From Candidatus Sphingomonas phytovorans (lineage in GTDB: Bacteria; Pseudomonadota; Alphaproteobacteria; Sphingomonadales; Sphingomonadaceae): a stretch of 64,000 bases of DNA. Every line of letters starts with the position of its first letter. Within the stretch, counting starts at the first letter, position 1. The stretch lies in assembly GCA_029202385.1 (NCBI GenBank), contig CP119314.1, positions 808,501 through 872,500 on the forward strand, given 5' to 3'. A program made the position numbers and the translations under genes. Under the pieces are notes generated by a model. That model was not told the origin of the DNA, searched no databases, and worked only from the letters and a program-made list of their open reading frames with translations. Of the stretch, positions 7,067 through 15,451 are shown piece by piece.

Positions 7067-9613
7067 ATGCAGTTTTCCATTCGTGCCGGCGTTCGCGCCG
7101 CGCTGCTGGCAGGCGTGGCCACGATGCCGTTGACTGCCGCTTTCGCGCAGAACGTGCCGAGTGACACGGCGGCGCCCGCGGCGGTCCAGACGCCCCCGAG
7201 CGATGACGCCCAGCCGTTGACTGACATCGTCGTCACCGGCCAGACGACGCGCAACCGCCCGCTGATCACCGCTTCGGCCGACATTACCTATGCCGATCGC
7301 ATCGCCCTCGATCGCAAGGCGCCGCGGTCGACCGCCGACATGCTCGAACTCGTGCCGGGCATCTTCGTCGAGGCTACCGCAGGCCAGGTCTCGAACAACT
7401 ATTCGGTGCGCGGCCTTCAGGGCGGCGGCCAGCGCTTCGTTCAGCTGGAAGAGGACGGCATGCCGATCCTCTACAATGGTGGCGGCGCGGATTTCTTCTT
7501 CGACCAGGACCTCACCATCGATCGCCTCGAGGCGGTGAAGGGCGGTTCGTCGGGCGTGCTGACCGTCAATGGTGCGGGCGCGACGATCAACTTCATCTCC
7601 AAGACCCCCAATTTCAAGCAGGCCGAGGGGATTGCCCGCGTCACCGCGTATAATTACGGGCTGAAGCGCGGCGATTTCTATTATTCGCAGCCGATCTCCG
7701 ACCACCTCGCGTTCAACATTGGCGGTTATATCCAGTCCAGCCCGGGCGTGCGTGACAACCCGTTCGATTATGCCGGCTGGCGCCTCAAGGGTGCGCTCGA
7801 ATATCGCTTCGATGATGGCGGCTATATCCGCCTCTCGGCCAAGGGCGGCGATATGGAGAACGCCTATTATGCCGACCAGCCCTATCGCTTCACCAATGGC
7901 AAGCCGGGCGGCATTCCCAGCCTCGACACGCAATTCGGCAATGTCGGCGGCGACGCTTTCTCGAACATCGCGGTGCCGGTCTCGACCGCCGCCCATCCGA
8001 GCGGGTTCCGCGATTTCCGCTATCGCGACGGCATCAAGGCCAAGACCGCGCAGATTCGCCTCGACATCGACAAGCCGGTTAGCGATTCGATCGATCTGTT
8101 CGCCAAGGCGCGCTATCTGAAATATTCGTATGACTTCAACGGCCTGTTCCCCGGTTCCGGCACCGGCAACGCTGGCCTGACGAGTGCGGTCAACTACCTG
8201 ACGCCAGGCGCATCCTCGCCCATCGACAGCCTGCTGACGGCCGGGCGTGCGGCTTTCCCGACGACGGTGCGCTTCGGCATCAAGAACCTGCGCACCGGCG
8301 TGCTGCTGGGCGCGAACCAGACGGCGGAGCTCAACGCGCTCAACGGCAATGGCTTCCTACAGCGCACGACGCTCAATCATGATTATCTCGACGGGCGCGA
8401 CTTCGGCCTGAATGTCGGTGGCCGCTGGGAGTATCAGGGCGACAGCTTCAAGAACTCGCTGACCGCCGGCGTGATGTACTACAATACCAAGCGGTCGCAG
8501 GATCAGTCGGCGACGGCCAGCGTCGTCAACGACGTGCGCACCAATAGCGACATCTACGACGTCGTCGCGCTTGATGCGAACAACAAGGTCATCGGCACGC
8601 TGAGCGACAACGGTCTGGTCTCCTATGGCGACTGGGGTGGCGGCATCCGGGAGCGCAAGGATTCGTCCATATCGCTCTACGTGAACGATGAATTCGCGAT
8701 TGGTGATCTGCGGATCGACGGCGGCGTTCGCTGGGAAAGCGACGACGCGACGTTCCGCGACGGTCAGACCGCGGCGGTGAACCAGCCGGTGCAGCCGGGC
8801 GTGGGTGGTGTGATCCGCAATGTCGGCTCGACCTTCAACGGCACCTATGTCACGACGCGGCGTACCCAGAAGAAGGCGGCGTACACCGTTGGCGTGAACT
8901 ATCTCTTCACGCCGAACTTCGCGGTTTATGCGCGCTACGCCAACGGGTTCCAGACCAACAACACTGATCCGATCACGACGATCGAGCTCTATGAGGCGGG
9001 CGTCCGGTATCAATATGGCCGTATCTTCAGCGGGTCGGTCACGCTGTTCCGCACCAACTTCAGGAACCAGAACTATAATTTCGCCGACCCGGTGAACCCG
9101 GCGGTGCAGAGCAACATCAACGCCGATCTGCGTACCAATGGTGTCGAGGTCGATCTCAACGTCCGTCCGATCGACTGGTTCGCGATCGATTTCCAGGGCG
9201 TTTTCCAGGATCCGAAGCTCGTCAACCTGGCGATCAACGGCGCCAACCAGGCGGGCTTCGAGGGCAACCGGCCTGAGCGCACGCCGGCCAAGCTGTTCAC
9301 CATCACCCCGACCGCGAAGCTCCCGAACGGGCTGGGCGAAATCTATGGCCGCTACAAATATATCGGTAAGATCTTCGCCGATGCGGGCAACGGTGTCGCG
9401 CTGCCAAGCTATGGCGTCACCAGCCTGGGCGTGAACTTCAACGTCACCGACCGGCTCCAGCTGAACTTCAACGTCGACAATCTCTTCGATGTCGTGGGCC
9501 TGACCGAGGGCAATCCGCGGCAGGGACAGACTCAGGCGGTCACCGACGGCTATTTCTATGCCCGCGGCATCGTCGGACGGACCTATGGCGGCTCGATCAC
9601 GATGAAGTTCTGA
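7067..9613 (+). CDS. TonB-dependent receptor, probably for a carbohydrate
   Basis: The 848-residue outer-membrane receptor has a signal peptide (about residues 1-28, ending TAAFAQ) and a TonB box-like segment LTDIVVTGQ. The plug domain (ADMLELVPGIFVEATAGQVSNNYSVRGLQGGGQRFVQLEEDGMP) is followed by a 22-strand barrel ending in an aromatic residue (GGSITMKF). A good ribosome site, GGGAGG, precedes the ATG. The LacI regulator upstream and the glycosidase-like gene 88 bp downstream point to uptake of an oligosaccharide. The ligand cannot be read from sequence. Confidence 0.92.
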   Translation: MQFSIRAGVRAALLAGVATMPLTAAFAQNVPSDTAAPAAVQTPPSDDAQPLTDIVVTGQTTRNRPLITASADITYADRIALDRKAPRSTADMLELVPGIFVEATAGQVSNNYSVRGLQGGGQRFVQLEEDGMPILYNGGGADFFFDQDLTIDRLEAVKGGSSGVLTVNGAGATINFISKTPNFKQAEGIARVTAYNYGLKRGDFYYSQPISDHLAFNIGGYIQSSPGVRDNPFDYAGWRLKGALEYRFDDGGYIRLSAKGGDMENAYYADQPYRFTNGKPGGIPSLDTQFGNVGGDAFSNIAVPVSTAAHPSGFRDFRYRDGIKAKTAQIRLDIDKPVSDSIDLFAKARYLKYSYDFNGLFPGSGTGNAGLTSAVNYLTPGASSPIDSLLTAGRAAFPTTVRFGIKNLRTGVLLGANQTAELNALNGNGFLQRTTLNHDYLDGRDFGLNVGGRWEYQGDSFKNSLTAGVMYYNTKRSQDQSATASVVNDVRTNSDIYDVVALDANNKVIGTLSDNGLVSYGDWGGGIRERKDSSISLYVNDEFAIGDLRIDGGVRWESDDATFRDGQTAAVNQPVQPGVGGVIRNVGSTFNGTYVTTRRTQKKAAYTVGVNYLFTPNFAVYARYANGFQTNNTDPITTIELYEAGVRYQYGRIFSGSVTLFRTNFRNQNYNFADPVNPAVQSNINADLRTNGVEVDLNVRPIDWFAIDFQGVFQDPKLVNLAINGANQAGFEGNRPERTPAKLFTITPTAKLPNGLGEIYGRYKYIGKIFADAGNGVALPSYGVTSLGVNFNVTDRLQLNFNVDNLFDVVGLTEGNPRQGQTQAVTDGYFYARGIVGRTYGGSITMKF

Positions 9614-9701
9614 TCCTGTCGATGATTTGATATGTTGATGGGGGCGCGGCGGCTGCAAGGCTTGCCGCGCCTTCGTCATTCCGGAAGCTGAGGAGAAGAC
9701 G

Positions 9702-11777
9702 ATGCGGCACCACTTGCGCAAGCTGACAGCCGGGGCACTGTTGTTGGCGGCGGGCCAGAGCATGGCCGCCGGCGGGCAGCCGGTAGCTCGACCCGAACTC
9801 GCCTATCGCCTGGTCGAGGGACAGAATCTCAATGCCTTCGTCCGTGACGGGAAGGTTGCCGCGCACCTGCTGCTGCGTAACGGAGCCGATCCGCGAATCC
9901 TCGTCGCGTTCCCTGCGGGCAACAGCGGCGTAGGGTTATGGTTCGCGCCGCTCGCGGCACCGGTGACGTGGCAGCTCGAACAATCGCCTGCTCCAGTGAC
10001 GCTGGCCGATGCGAAGGGGCGGCCGCTTTACGGTATCGCTGCGACCGCGTCGCTGACGACGCCGCGCCTCACGATCCGGCAGGCGGTCCTGTCGAACGTC
10101 CGCTTCCTGCGCGACTATCAATCGGTCGGACGCTTTCCGGCCGAGGTCGCGACACCGGCGCGGGTAGAGGGATCGCGCCTGATCTATGCCCGGGATCGCG
10201 TCGATGGGGCGCCGGGGTATCGCCTCGAGATAGAGGTGCTCGACGGGCGCATCGTGGATAACACGATCGTGGCCGGCGCGAGCGGCCGGATACGGATGCG
10301 GATCGTGGCGGCAAGCGGCGACACGCCCCTGACCGGGCTGACCGAGACCGAACTCCTCAATACGCACGCGGCGCGCGATCCCGTCGCGCGGGACGCGCTA
10401 CGTTTCCTCAGCTATCGCGAGAAATTCCTCGCCGGCTCATGGCGTTTCGATACTTATTTCGGTCGCGACACGCTGATGTCGGTGCGCTTGCTCATGCCGG
10501 TACTGCGCGGCCCTGCGATCGAAGCGGGGATCGGCGCGGTGCTTGCCCGGCTCGACCCGTCAGGCGACGTGGCGCATGAGGAGGGACTGTCCGAATTCGC
10601 GATCGTGGACCATCGCCAGCACGGACAAGCGGGTGGCGACGCGCCTACGCTCGACTATGCGATGATCGACGACGACTATATGCTTGGCCCTGTCGCGGGG
10701 GACTATCTGCTCGATCACGCCAGCCCGGCGGAAGCCCGTGCATTCCTGGCGCGCACCGTCCCCAGCGCGGCGCATCCGGGCAGCGCCGAATCCGCGGGCG
10801 CATTGTTGGTACGCAACCTGCGCTTTGTCCTGACCGCTGCCGGACCGTTCGCCGCTGAGCCCGACTGGAAACGGCTGGTAGCGATCCTGCCGGGGCGATT
10901 GACCGGGCAATGGCGGGACAGCGAGGAGGGGCTCGGTCGCGGGCGCTACCCGTACGACGTCAATGCGATCTTCGTGCCCGCCGCGCTTGAGGCTACTGCC
11001 AAGCTTCTGAAGGCGGGGCTGCTTGAGCCTTATCTGACGCCGGCCGACCGCGCCGCGTTCGCCCGTGCCGATACGCTCGCGCAAACGTGGCGCGAACAGG
11101 CACCCCGCTTGTTCCGGGTCGACGTGCCAGCCGGTGAAGCTTCGGCCCAGGTACGACGTTATGCCGGACGCGTCGGCGTCTCGGCTGCGCCGGCGCTTGC
11201 GGCCCTCAAGGGGCAATCGCTCACCTTCCACGCGATCTCGCTCGACGATCATGGCGTGCCGGTGCCGATCATCAACTCCGATGACGGCTTCCTGCTGTTG
11301 TTCGGCCATCCCAGCCCTGCAGAGCTCGCCACCTATGTAGGTGCGCTCGCGCGACCATTCCCCGCAGGCCTGATGACCGATATCGGGCTATTGGTCGCCA
11401 ATCCGGCGTTGGCCACGCCGGTGGTGCAGGATCGCTTCACGCCGGCCGCCTATCACGGCGCGGTGGTATGGTCGTGGCAGCAGGCGCTGTTCGCGGCCGG
11501 GCTGGAGCGCCAACTGGCACGGCGCGATCTGCCGGCGACGACACGCGCCATCCTGATCGACGCGCAGACCAGGTTGTGGCGCGCGATCGAGGCGACGCGC
11601 GCGACACAGAGCTCGGAGCTCTGGTCCTGGGCCTATGACAAGGGGCGCTACCGGGTCGTTCCGTTTGGCGCCGGCAAGCAGGACGTCGACGAATCGAACG
11701 CCGCCCAGCTCTGGAGCACCGTCTATCTCGCCGTGCAGCCGCCGCAGCGGCTTAGTCAGCGGAAAGGAAAGCGGTGA
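9702..11777 (+). CDS. secreted six-hairpin glycosidase-like protein (debranching-enzyme type)
   Basis: The 691-residue product has a signal peptide (about residues 1-23, ending SMAA). Around residues 249-256 it reads FDTYFGRD, followed by TLMSVRLLMPVL and LDPSGDVAHEEGLSEFAIVDH. The YFGRDT plus AHEE pattern is what one sees in the alpha/alpha six-hairpin catalytic domain of amylo-alpha-1,6-glucosidases and related families. Later features are SWQQALFAAGLERQLARRD and ELWSWAYDKGRY. The N-terminal 230 residues look beta-rich and match nothing I recognise. It lies 88 bp after the receptor and is probably co-transcribed. Its last 26 bp overlap the convergent DUF6445 gene. The exact GH family and substrate are uncertain. 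Confidence 0.6.
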   Translation: MRHHLRKLTAGALLLAAGQSMAAGGQPVARPELAYRLVEGQNLNAFVRDGKVAAHLLLRNGADPRILVAFPAGNSGVGLWFAPLAAPVTWQLEQSPAPVTLADAKGRPLYGIAATASLTTPRLTIRQAVLSNVRFLRDYQSVGRFPAEVATPARVEGSRLIYARDRVDGAPGYRLEIEVLDGRIVDNTIVAGASGRIRMRIVAASGDTPLTGLTETELLNTHAARDPVARDALRFLSYREKFLAGSWRFDTYFGRDTLMSVRLLMPVLRGPAIEAGIGAVLARLDPSGDVAHEEGLSEFAIVDHRQHGQAGGDAPTLDYAMIDDDYMLGPVAGDYLLDHASPAEARAFLARTVPSAAHPGSAESAGALLVRNLRFVLTAAGPFAAEPDWKRLVAILPGRLTGQWRDSEEGLGRGRYPYDVNAIFVPAALEATAKLLKAGLLEPYLTPADRAAFARADTLAQTWREQAPRLFRVDVPAGEASAQVRRYAGRVGVSAAPALAALKGQSLTFHAISLDDHGVPVPIINSDDGFLLLFGHPSPAELATYVGALARPFPAGLMTDIGLLVANPALATPVVQDRFTPAAYHGAVVWSWQQALFAAGLERQLARRDLPATTRAILIDAQTRLWRAIEATRATQSSELWSWAYDKGRYRVVPFGAGKQDVDESNAAQLWSTVYLAVQPPQRLSQRKGKR

Positions 11778-12429
11778 CGGTCAGCCGACCCGTCGCCGGG
11801 TCGGCATCGAGCGGTGTGCCCGGCCGGATCGCGCCGCTGTGCAGGATCGCGCTGCGATAGATGACTGCGCGATTGTAGCGCGCGGCGACCTCCGTGATCC
11901 GTTCGAACAGGGCTGTGTCGTCATGGACATAGGCATGCGGCGGCATGCCACCCCTGTTCAGTTCGCTGTTGAGTTGCGCGAGATAGCCGGCCGATCGCGT
12001 TTCATCGATCGTCTCAAACCCGCTGGCGCGGTGCCGGAAGAAAGCGGTGCCGTCGCCGTCGTCGCGTGACAGATAATGGACCAGCGCGATCCGGCCGGGT
12101 TGCACCGCATCGACATGCGGCAGGCGCTGCTCGATGGTCAGGTCGGCTGGCGGCGCGGTCACGATCGAGAAGCTGGCGTCGATCAGGTCGATCGCCCCGG
12201 CATGACCGAACACCTCCCGTAGTACCGTGACCAGGACCGGGCGAACACGCGTGAAATAATCGGTCGGCAATGTCGCGCGGATTCCCGGATAGTGGCGATG
12301 CGCTGGTTCGAACTGCGCGGATTCCGCCGCACTCCGCAACTGTTCGGGATCGGGATGGAAACCCTCGACGATGACGATCGGCTGCCGCTCGTCGCCGATA
12401 CGCCGCGCGGTGATTTCGGGCCGGATCAT
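11752..12429 (-). CDS. DUF6445 family protein
   Basis: This 225-residue protein has no signal peptide. Recognisable stretches are PIVIVEGFHPDPEQLRSAA, LPHVDAVQPGRIALVHYLS, GTAFFRHRASGFE and NRAVIYRSAILHSG. The HVD near residue 110 and a later HSG histidine are arranged like the metal ligands of 2-oxoglutarate/Fe(II) dioxygenase folds, but I cannot confirm activity. Genes of this family commonly sit beside tryptophan-halogenase-like genes and TonB receptors, as here. Its ATG overlaps the halogenase stop (ATGA), so the two are translated together. Confidence 0.7.
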   Translation of the reverse strand: MIRPEITARRIGDERQPIVIVEGFHPDPEQLRSAAESAQFEPAHRHYPGIRATLPTDYFTRVRPVLVTVLREVFGHAGAIDLIDASFSIVTAPPADLTIEQRLPHVDAVQPGRIALVHYLSRDDGDGTAFFRHRASGFETIDETRSAGYLAQLNSELNRGGMPPHAYVHDDTALFERITEVAARYNRAVIYRSAILHSGAIRPGTPLDADPATGRLTVTAFLSAD

Positions 12430-13991
12430 CCCGTGGACGCCATTGCCTGGGCCAGCGCTTCATCGTGCCGGGGCAGAGTCGGCACCGCGCGCGCGATCAC
12501 TGCTGCAATCTGACGGACCTGCGCCACGTTCGTGGCTGCATCGAGCGCGTCGGCAAGCGGGTTATAGTCACTGGCCTCGATTCCCTGTCCGTCGAGCACT
12601 GCCAGCCAACTGGCATCGCGGAACAGTTCGTCGGAGCGGAGCATCAACCGGCCGGAGCGGCGATACTGGTCCTCGCGCTCGACCAGCGATTGGGGCAGCG
12701 GCATCGCGCGGCGTTCCGTCCAGAACGGCTCGGGCTTGTCGGTCGTTGCGTGATAGTGGAGGATCAGGAAGTCCTTGATCGTATCCATGTCGGCATTGAG
12801 CAGCATGTTGAAGCGCTCGGCGAGCGTCGGATCGCAGTCTCGATCCGGAAACAGCGTCAGCAGCTTGGCGATGCCGCTCTGGATCAGGTGGATGCTGGTC
12901 GATTCCAGTGGTTCGAGGAATCCGGAAGACAGCCCGATCGCAACGACATTACCGATCCAGGCGCGACGCCGCGTGCCTGCGGTGAAGCGCAGCACGCGCG
13001 GGTCGGCGAGCGCTTCGCCGTCCAGGTTGGCGAGCAGCGTCGCGGTCGCTTCGTCATCACTGATGAAGCGGCTGGCGTAAACATAACCGTTGCCGGTGCG
13101 GTGCTGGAGCGGGATGCGCCACTGCCACCCTGCCGCCCGCGCGGTGGAGCGGGTGTAGGGCGTTGTCTCCGCGACGCGGGCGCAGGGCACCGCCGCAGCT
13201 CGATCGCACGGCAGCCAGTGCGACCAGTCCTCGAAGCCACCGCCCATCACCTGATCGATCAGCAGTGCGCGGAAACCGGAGCAGTCTATGAAGAGGTCGC
13301 CTTCCAGTCGCTCGCCCCGCTGGGTGGTGAGCGCGGTGACGAAGCCGCTCGACGGATCACGCTCGACATCCTGCAGCCGGCCTTCGATTCGTGTGACGCC
13401 CGCCGCCTCGGCGATACCGCGCAGATGTCGTGCGTACAGGCTGGCATCGAAGTGATAGGCGTACCCAAGCGTGGACAGGATCGACCGCGCATCGCCCGCC
13501 GGTTTGGCGAAGCGGTTCTCCGCCGCGAGCTGTCCGGCCAGCGAAAAGCTCGACAGCGGCAGGTCGACGCCTGCCGCGCGCGCCTTGAGCCAGCGATGGT
13601 GGAATGCCACGCCGGGCAGGCGCGCGCCGAACTCTCCGAACGGGTGGAAATAGCGGTGGCCGGGCCTTTTCCAGTCGACGAATTCGATGCCGAGCTTGAA
13701 GCTCGCCTTGGTCGCGCGGAGGAAGTCTGCCTCGTCCAGCCCGATCAGCTCGTTGAACCAGTGAATGGTCGGGATCGTCGCTTCACCGACTCCCACCGTC
13801 CCGATTTCTTCGGATTCGAGCAGCGTGATAGACACCGCGCGCCCGAACGAGCGGGCGAGCGCGGTTGCCGTCATCCACCCCGCCGTGCCCCCACCCAGGA
13901 TGACGACCGAACGAATCCGGCCAGGCCCGAGCGGGTGTTCCTTGTTGGCTGATGACGTCAAAAAACCTGTCTCCTGCGAATCAAGCGGCAT
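12426..13991 (-). CDS. FAD-dependent tryptophan-halogenase family protein
   Basis: The 521-residue product has the family hallmarks. These are the FAD-binding GGGTAGW (33-39), the catalytic lysine in ATKASFKLGI (K99, equivalent to K79 of PrnA), the WQWRIP motif that separates halogenases from monooxygenases, and EPLESTSIHLI carrying the conserved glutamate. A functional halogenase using FADH2, chloride or bromide and oxygen is therefore likely; no flavin reductase lies nearby. The start at 13991 has a weak ribosome site. A TTG at 13961 follows a better AGGAGA and is an alternative. Its place in a LacI/TonB/glycosidase locus suggests a role in nutrient use rather than antibiotic synthesis, but the substrate is unknown. 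Confidence 0.85.
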   Translation of the reverse strand: MPLDSQETGFLTSSANKEHPLGPGRIRSVVILGGGTAGWMTATALARSFGRAVSITLLESEEIGTVGVGEATIPTIHWFNELIGLDEADFLRATKASFKLGIEFVDWKRPGHRYFHPFGEFGARLPGVAFHHRWLKARAAGVDLPLSSFSLAGQLAAENRFAKPAGDARSILSTLGYAYHFDASLYARHLRGIAEAAGVTRIEGRLQDVERDPSSGFVTALTTQRGERLEGDLFIDCSGFRALLIDQVMGGGFEDWSHWLPCDRAAAVPCARVAETTPYTRSTARAAGWQWRIPLQHRTGNGYVYASRFISDDEATATLLANLDGEALADPRVLRFTAGTRRRAWIGNVVAIGLSSGFLEPLESTSIHLIQSGIAKLLTLFPDRDCDPTLAERFNMLLNADMDTIKDFLILHYHATTDKPEPFWTERRAMPLPQSLVEREDQYRRSGRLMLRSDELFRDASWLAVLDGQGIEASDYNPLADALDAATNVAQVRQIAAVIARAVPTLPRHDEALAQAMASTG

Positions 13992-14010
13992 TTCTCGTCA
14001 CTTCGAGCGA

Positions 14011-14024
14011 TGCGATCGATCGCC
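14011..14024. promoter_or_regulatory. LacI-like site TGCGATCGATCGCC before the halogenase
   Basis: It matches seven of the eight fixed positions of TGNNANCGNTNNCA and contains the self-complementary GCGATCGATCGC. It is 20 bp before the halogenase ATG. It would place the halogenase-DUF6445 pair in the same LacI regulon as the receptor at 7067, but the pattern is short and chance is possible. Confidence 0.3.
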
Positions 14025-14107
14025 AATAGCGTGACCGGTGTCAGGCCCGATAGTCCAAGACGAGGGCTGAGAGGGCCAGTCCTGCAAGGTAGCAGTCCAG
14101 CCGATCG

Positions 14108-14905
14108 CTATCTCGCGCCAGCGATCGTCGGGGATGGCCAGGAGGCGATGGCGCGGGCGACCGCATGGAGGTCTCCGTCGATCGGCACGCCTGGATATAG
14201 CGTCCGCATCCAGAGCACGCTCGCCGCGTCGGCGGCGATGACATCGTTGGCGCCAAGTTCCCCAAGCAGTGCCAGCAATCCCTCGTCCGGATAGACGACC
14301 AGCTTGCGCGCCAGATCGTCCATGATCGCGCCGAGCATATAAGCGACCAGCAGCACGAGTGGCTCCGACAATGCTCCTTCGGGATAGCGGCGCGTGACGC
14401 TGGCGGCGATACGTTCGTACCAGCGCCGGTTGCTGTTCTGGGCCATCCGGGCGAATTCGGGATCGGCATCGCCCACCTGCAGCATGCATCGCATCAGGCC
14501 CGAATTGCTCCGGCAGATGGCGAACCAGCGCCGATTGGTGCGGCGGATCGTGTCGAACGGGCCCTCGTCGGACTGGCTGGTCAGATTGACGCCGAAAAAG
14601 TCCTCGAGCAGCGATGTCAGCACCGCCAGCGTCACTTCGGTCTTGTCGCGGAAATAGACGTAGAAGGAGCCCTCGGCGACCTCCGCGGCTTCCGCCACAT
14701 CGGCGACCCGCAAGGCGTGATAGCCTTTCTGCTCCAGCACCCGCGCGGCGGCGATCTTCAACCGTTCACGGGTGCGCTGCCCCTTGGTCGGCGGTGGCGC
14801 CGAGGCAAGCCGCTCGCTCAGGAAGTCGATGAAGGAAAGCCCCGTATCGGCGGCGGCGGTGAACGGCGCGGCGGTGGTCGGACGAGGGGCGGTTGACGAA
14901 TTCAT
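14108..14905 (-). CDS. TetR family transcriptional regulator
   Basis: The 265-residue product has an unusually long N-terminal tail (about 40 residues) before the DNA-binding domain TKGQRTRERLKIAAARVLEQKGYHALRVADVAEAAEVAEGSFYVYFRDKTE. The ligand domain follows. It is divergent from the MaoC/MFS/ligase/crotonase operon with only 57 bp between. That gap holds the TGAGCTCAATATCA site 6 bp from its ATG, so it likely represses itself and that operon. The same site reappears before the TonB receptor at 23224, which it probably also controls. The ligand could be an acyl-CoA, but nothing in the sequence shows this. Confidence 0.9.
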   Translation of the reverse strand: MNSSTAPRPTTAAPFTAAADTGLSFIDFLSERLASAPPPTKGQRTRERLKIAAARVLEQKGYHALRVADVAEAAEVAEGSFYVYFRDKTEVTLAVLTSLLEDFFGVNLTSQSDEGPFDTIRRTNRRWFAICRSNSGLMRCMLQVGDADPEFARMAQNSNRRWYERIAASVTRRYPEGALSEPLVLLVAYMLGAIMDDLARKLVVYPDEGLLALLGELGANDVIAADAASVLWMRTLYPGVPIDGDLHAVARAIASWPSPTIAGAR

Positions 14906-14910
14906 AAAAC

Positions 14911-14924
14911 TGAGCTCAATATCA
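14911..14924. promoter_or_regulatory. TetR-linked site TGAGCTCAATATCA (copy 1)
   Basis: The perfect octamer palindrome TGAGCTCA is extended to a 14-mer that recurs with one change at 23252-23265. Both copies are followed or preceded by A/T-rich ATTTATTA-like promoter sequence. Copy 1 is in the 57-bp divergent gap between the TetR gene and the MaoC gene. Confidence 0.6.
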
Positions 14925-14962
14925 TATTTATTAGCGGATCAATTGTACTCACGGGAGACTGC

Positions 14963-15451
14963 ATGTCCACGCCCAGCTTAGACCGAATGTCGCAAGGCTT
15001 CACGCCAGGAAGCCTGATCGGCATATCGGACTGGATTACGGTCACGCAGGAAATGATCGACGCCTTTGGCGCGACCACGCTCGATCCGGACCCGATGCAT
15101 ATCGATCCGCGATGGGCGGCCGCCAACGGGCCATTCGGCGGCACCATTGCCTTCGGTTTCCTGACCATCGCGCTGCTGACGCGCATGTTCCATGACGCGA
15201 CCGGGCAGGGCTGGGACACGGACCCCGCCTTGGCCGGATATAATCTGAACTATGGCTTCGATCGGCTCCGGCTCGTTTCACCGATTCCGGCTGGCGCGCG
15301 GGTCCGCGGGCATTTCGAAGTGGCGGACGTGCGCCACGACGACAAGGGGCGGCGCATCACGGCGATCGATTGCGAGATCGAGATAGAGGATGCTGACCGA
15401 CCTGCCCTGGTCGCGCGCTGGCTGACCGCCTGGGTGCCGCCCTCGGCATGA
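14963..15451 (+). CDS. MaoC/NodN-like hotdog-fold hydratase
   Basis: The 162-residue single-hotdog protein has the catalytic segment FGATTLDPDPMHIDPRWAAANGPFGGTIAFGFLTIALL. This places the Asp and His of the R-hydratase motif at the LDPDPMH position and matches the NodN subgroup. It would hydrate an enoyl-CoA (or dehydrate the hydroxyacyl-CoA) made from the acid activated by the ligase two genes on. It is first in a four-gene operon; its stop overlaps the MFS start (ATGA). The GGGAG before ATG 14963 is a good ribosome site. Confidence 0.82.
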   Translation: MSTPSLDRMSQGFTPGSLIGISDWITVTQEMIDAFGATTLDPDPMHIDPRWAAANGPFGGTIAFGFLTIALLTRMFHDATGQGWDTDPALAGYNLNYGFDRLRLVSPIPAGARVRGHFEVADVRHDDKGRRITAIDCEIEIEDADRPALVARWLTAWVPPSA

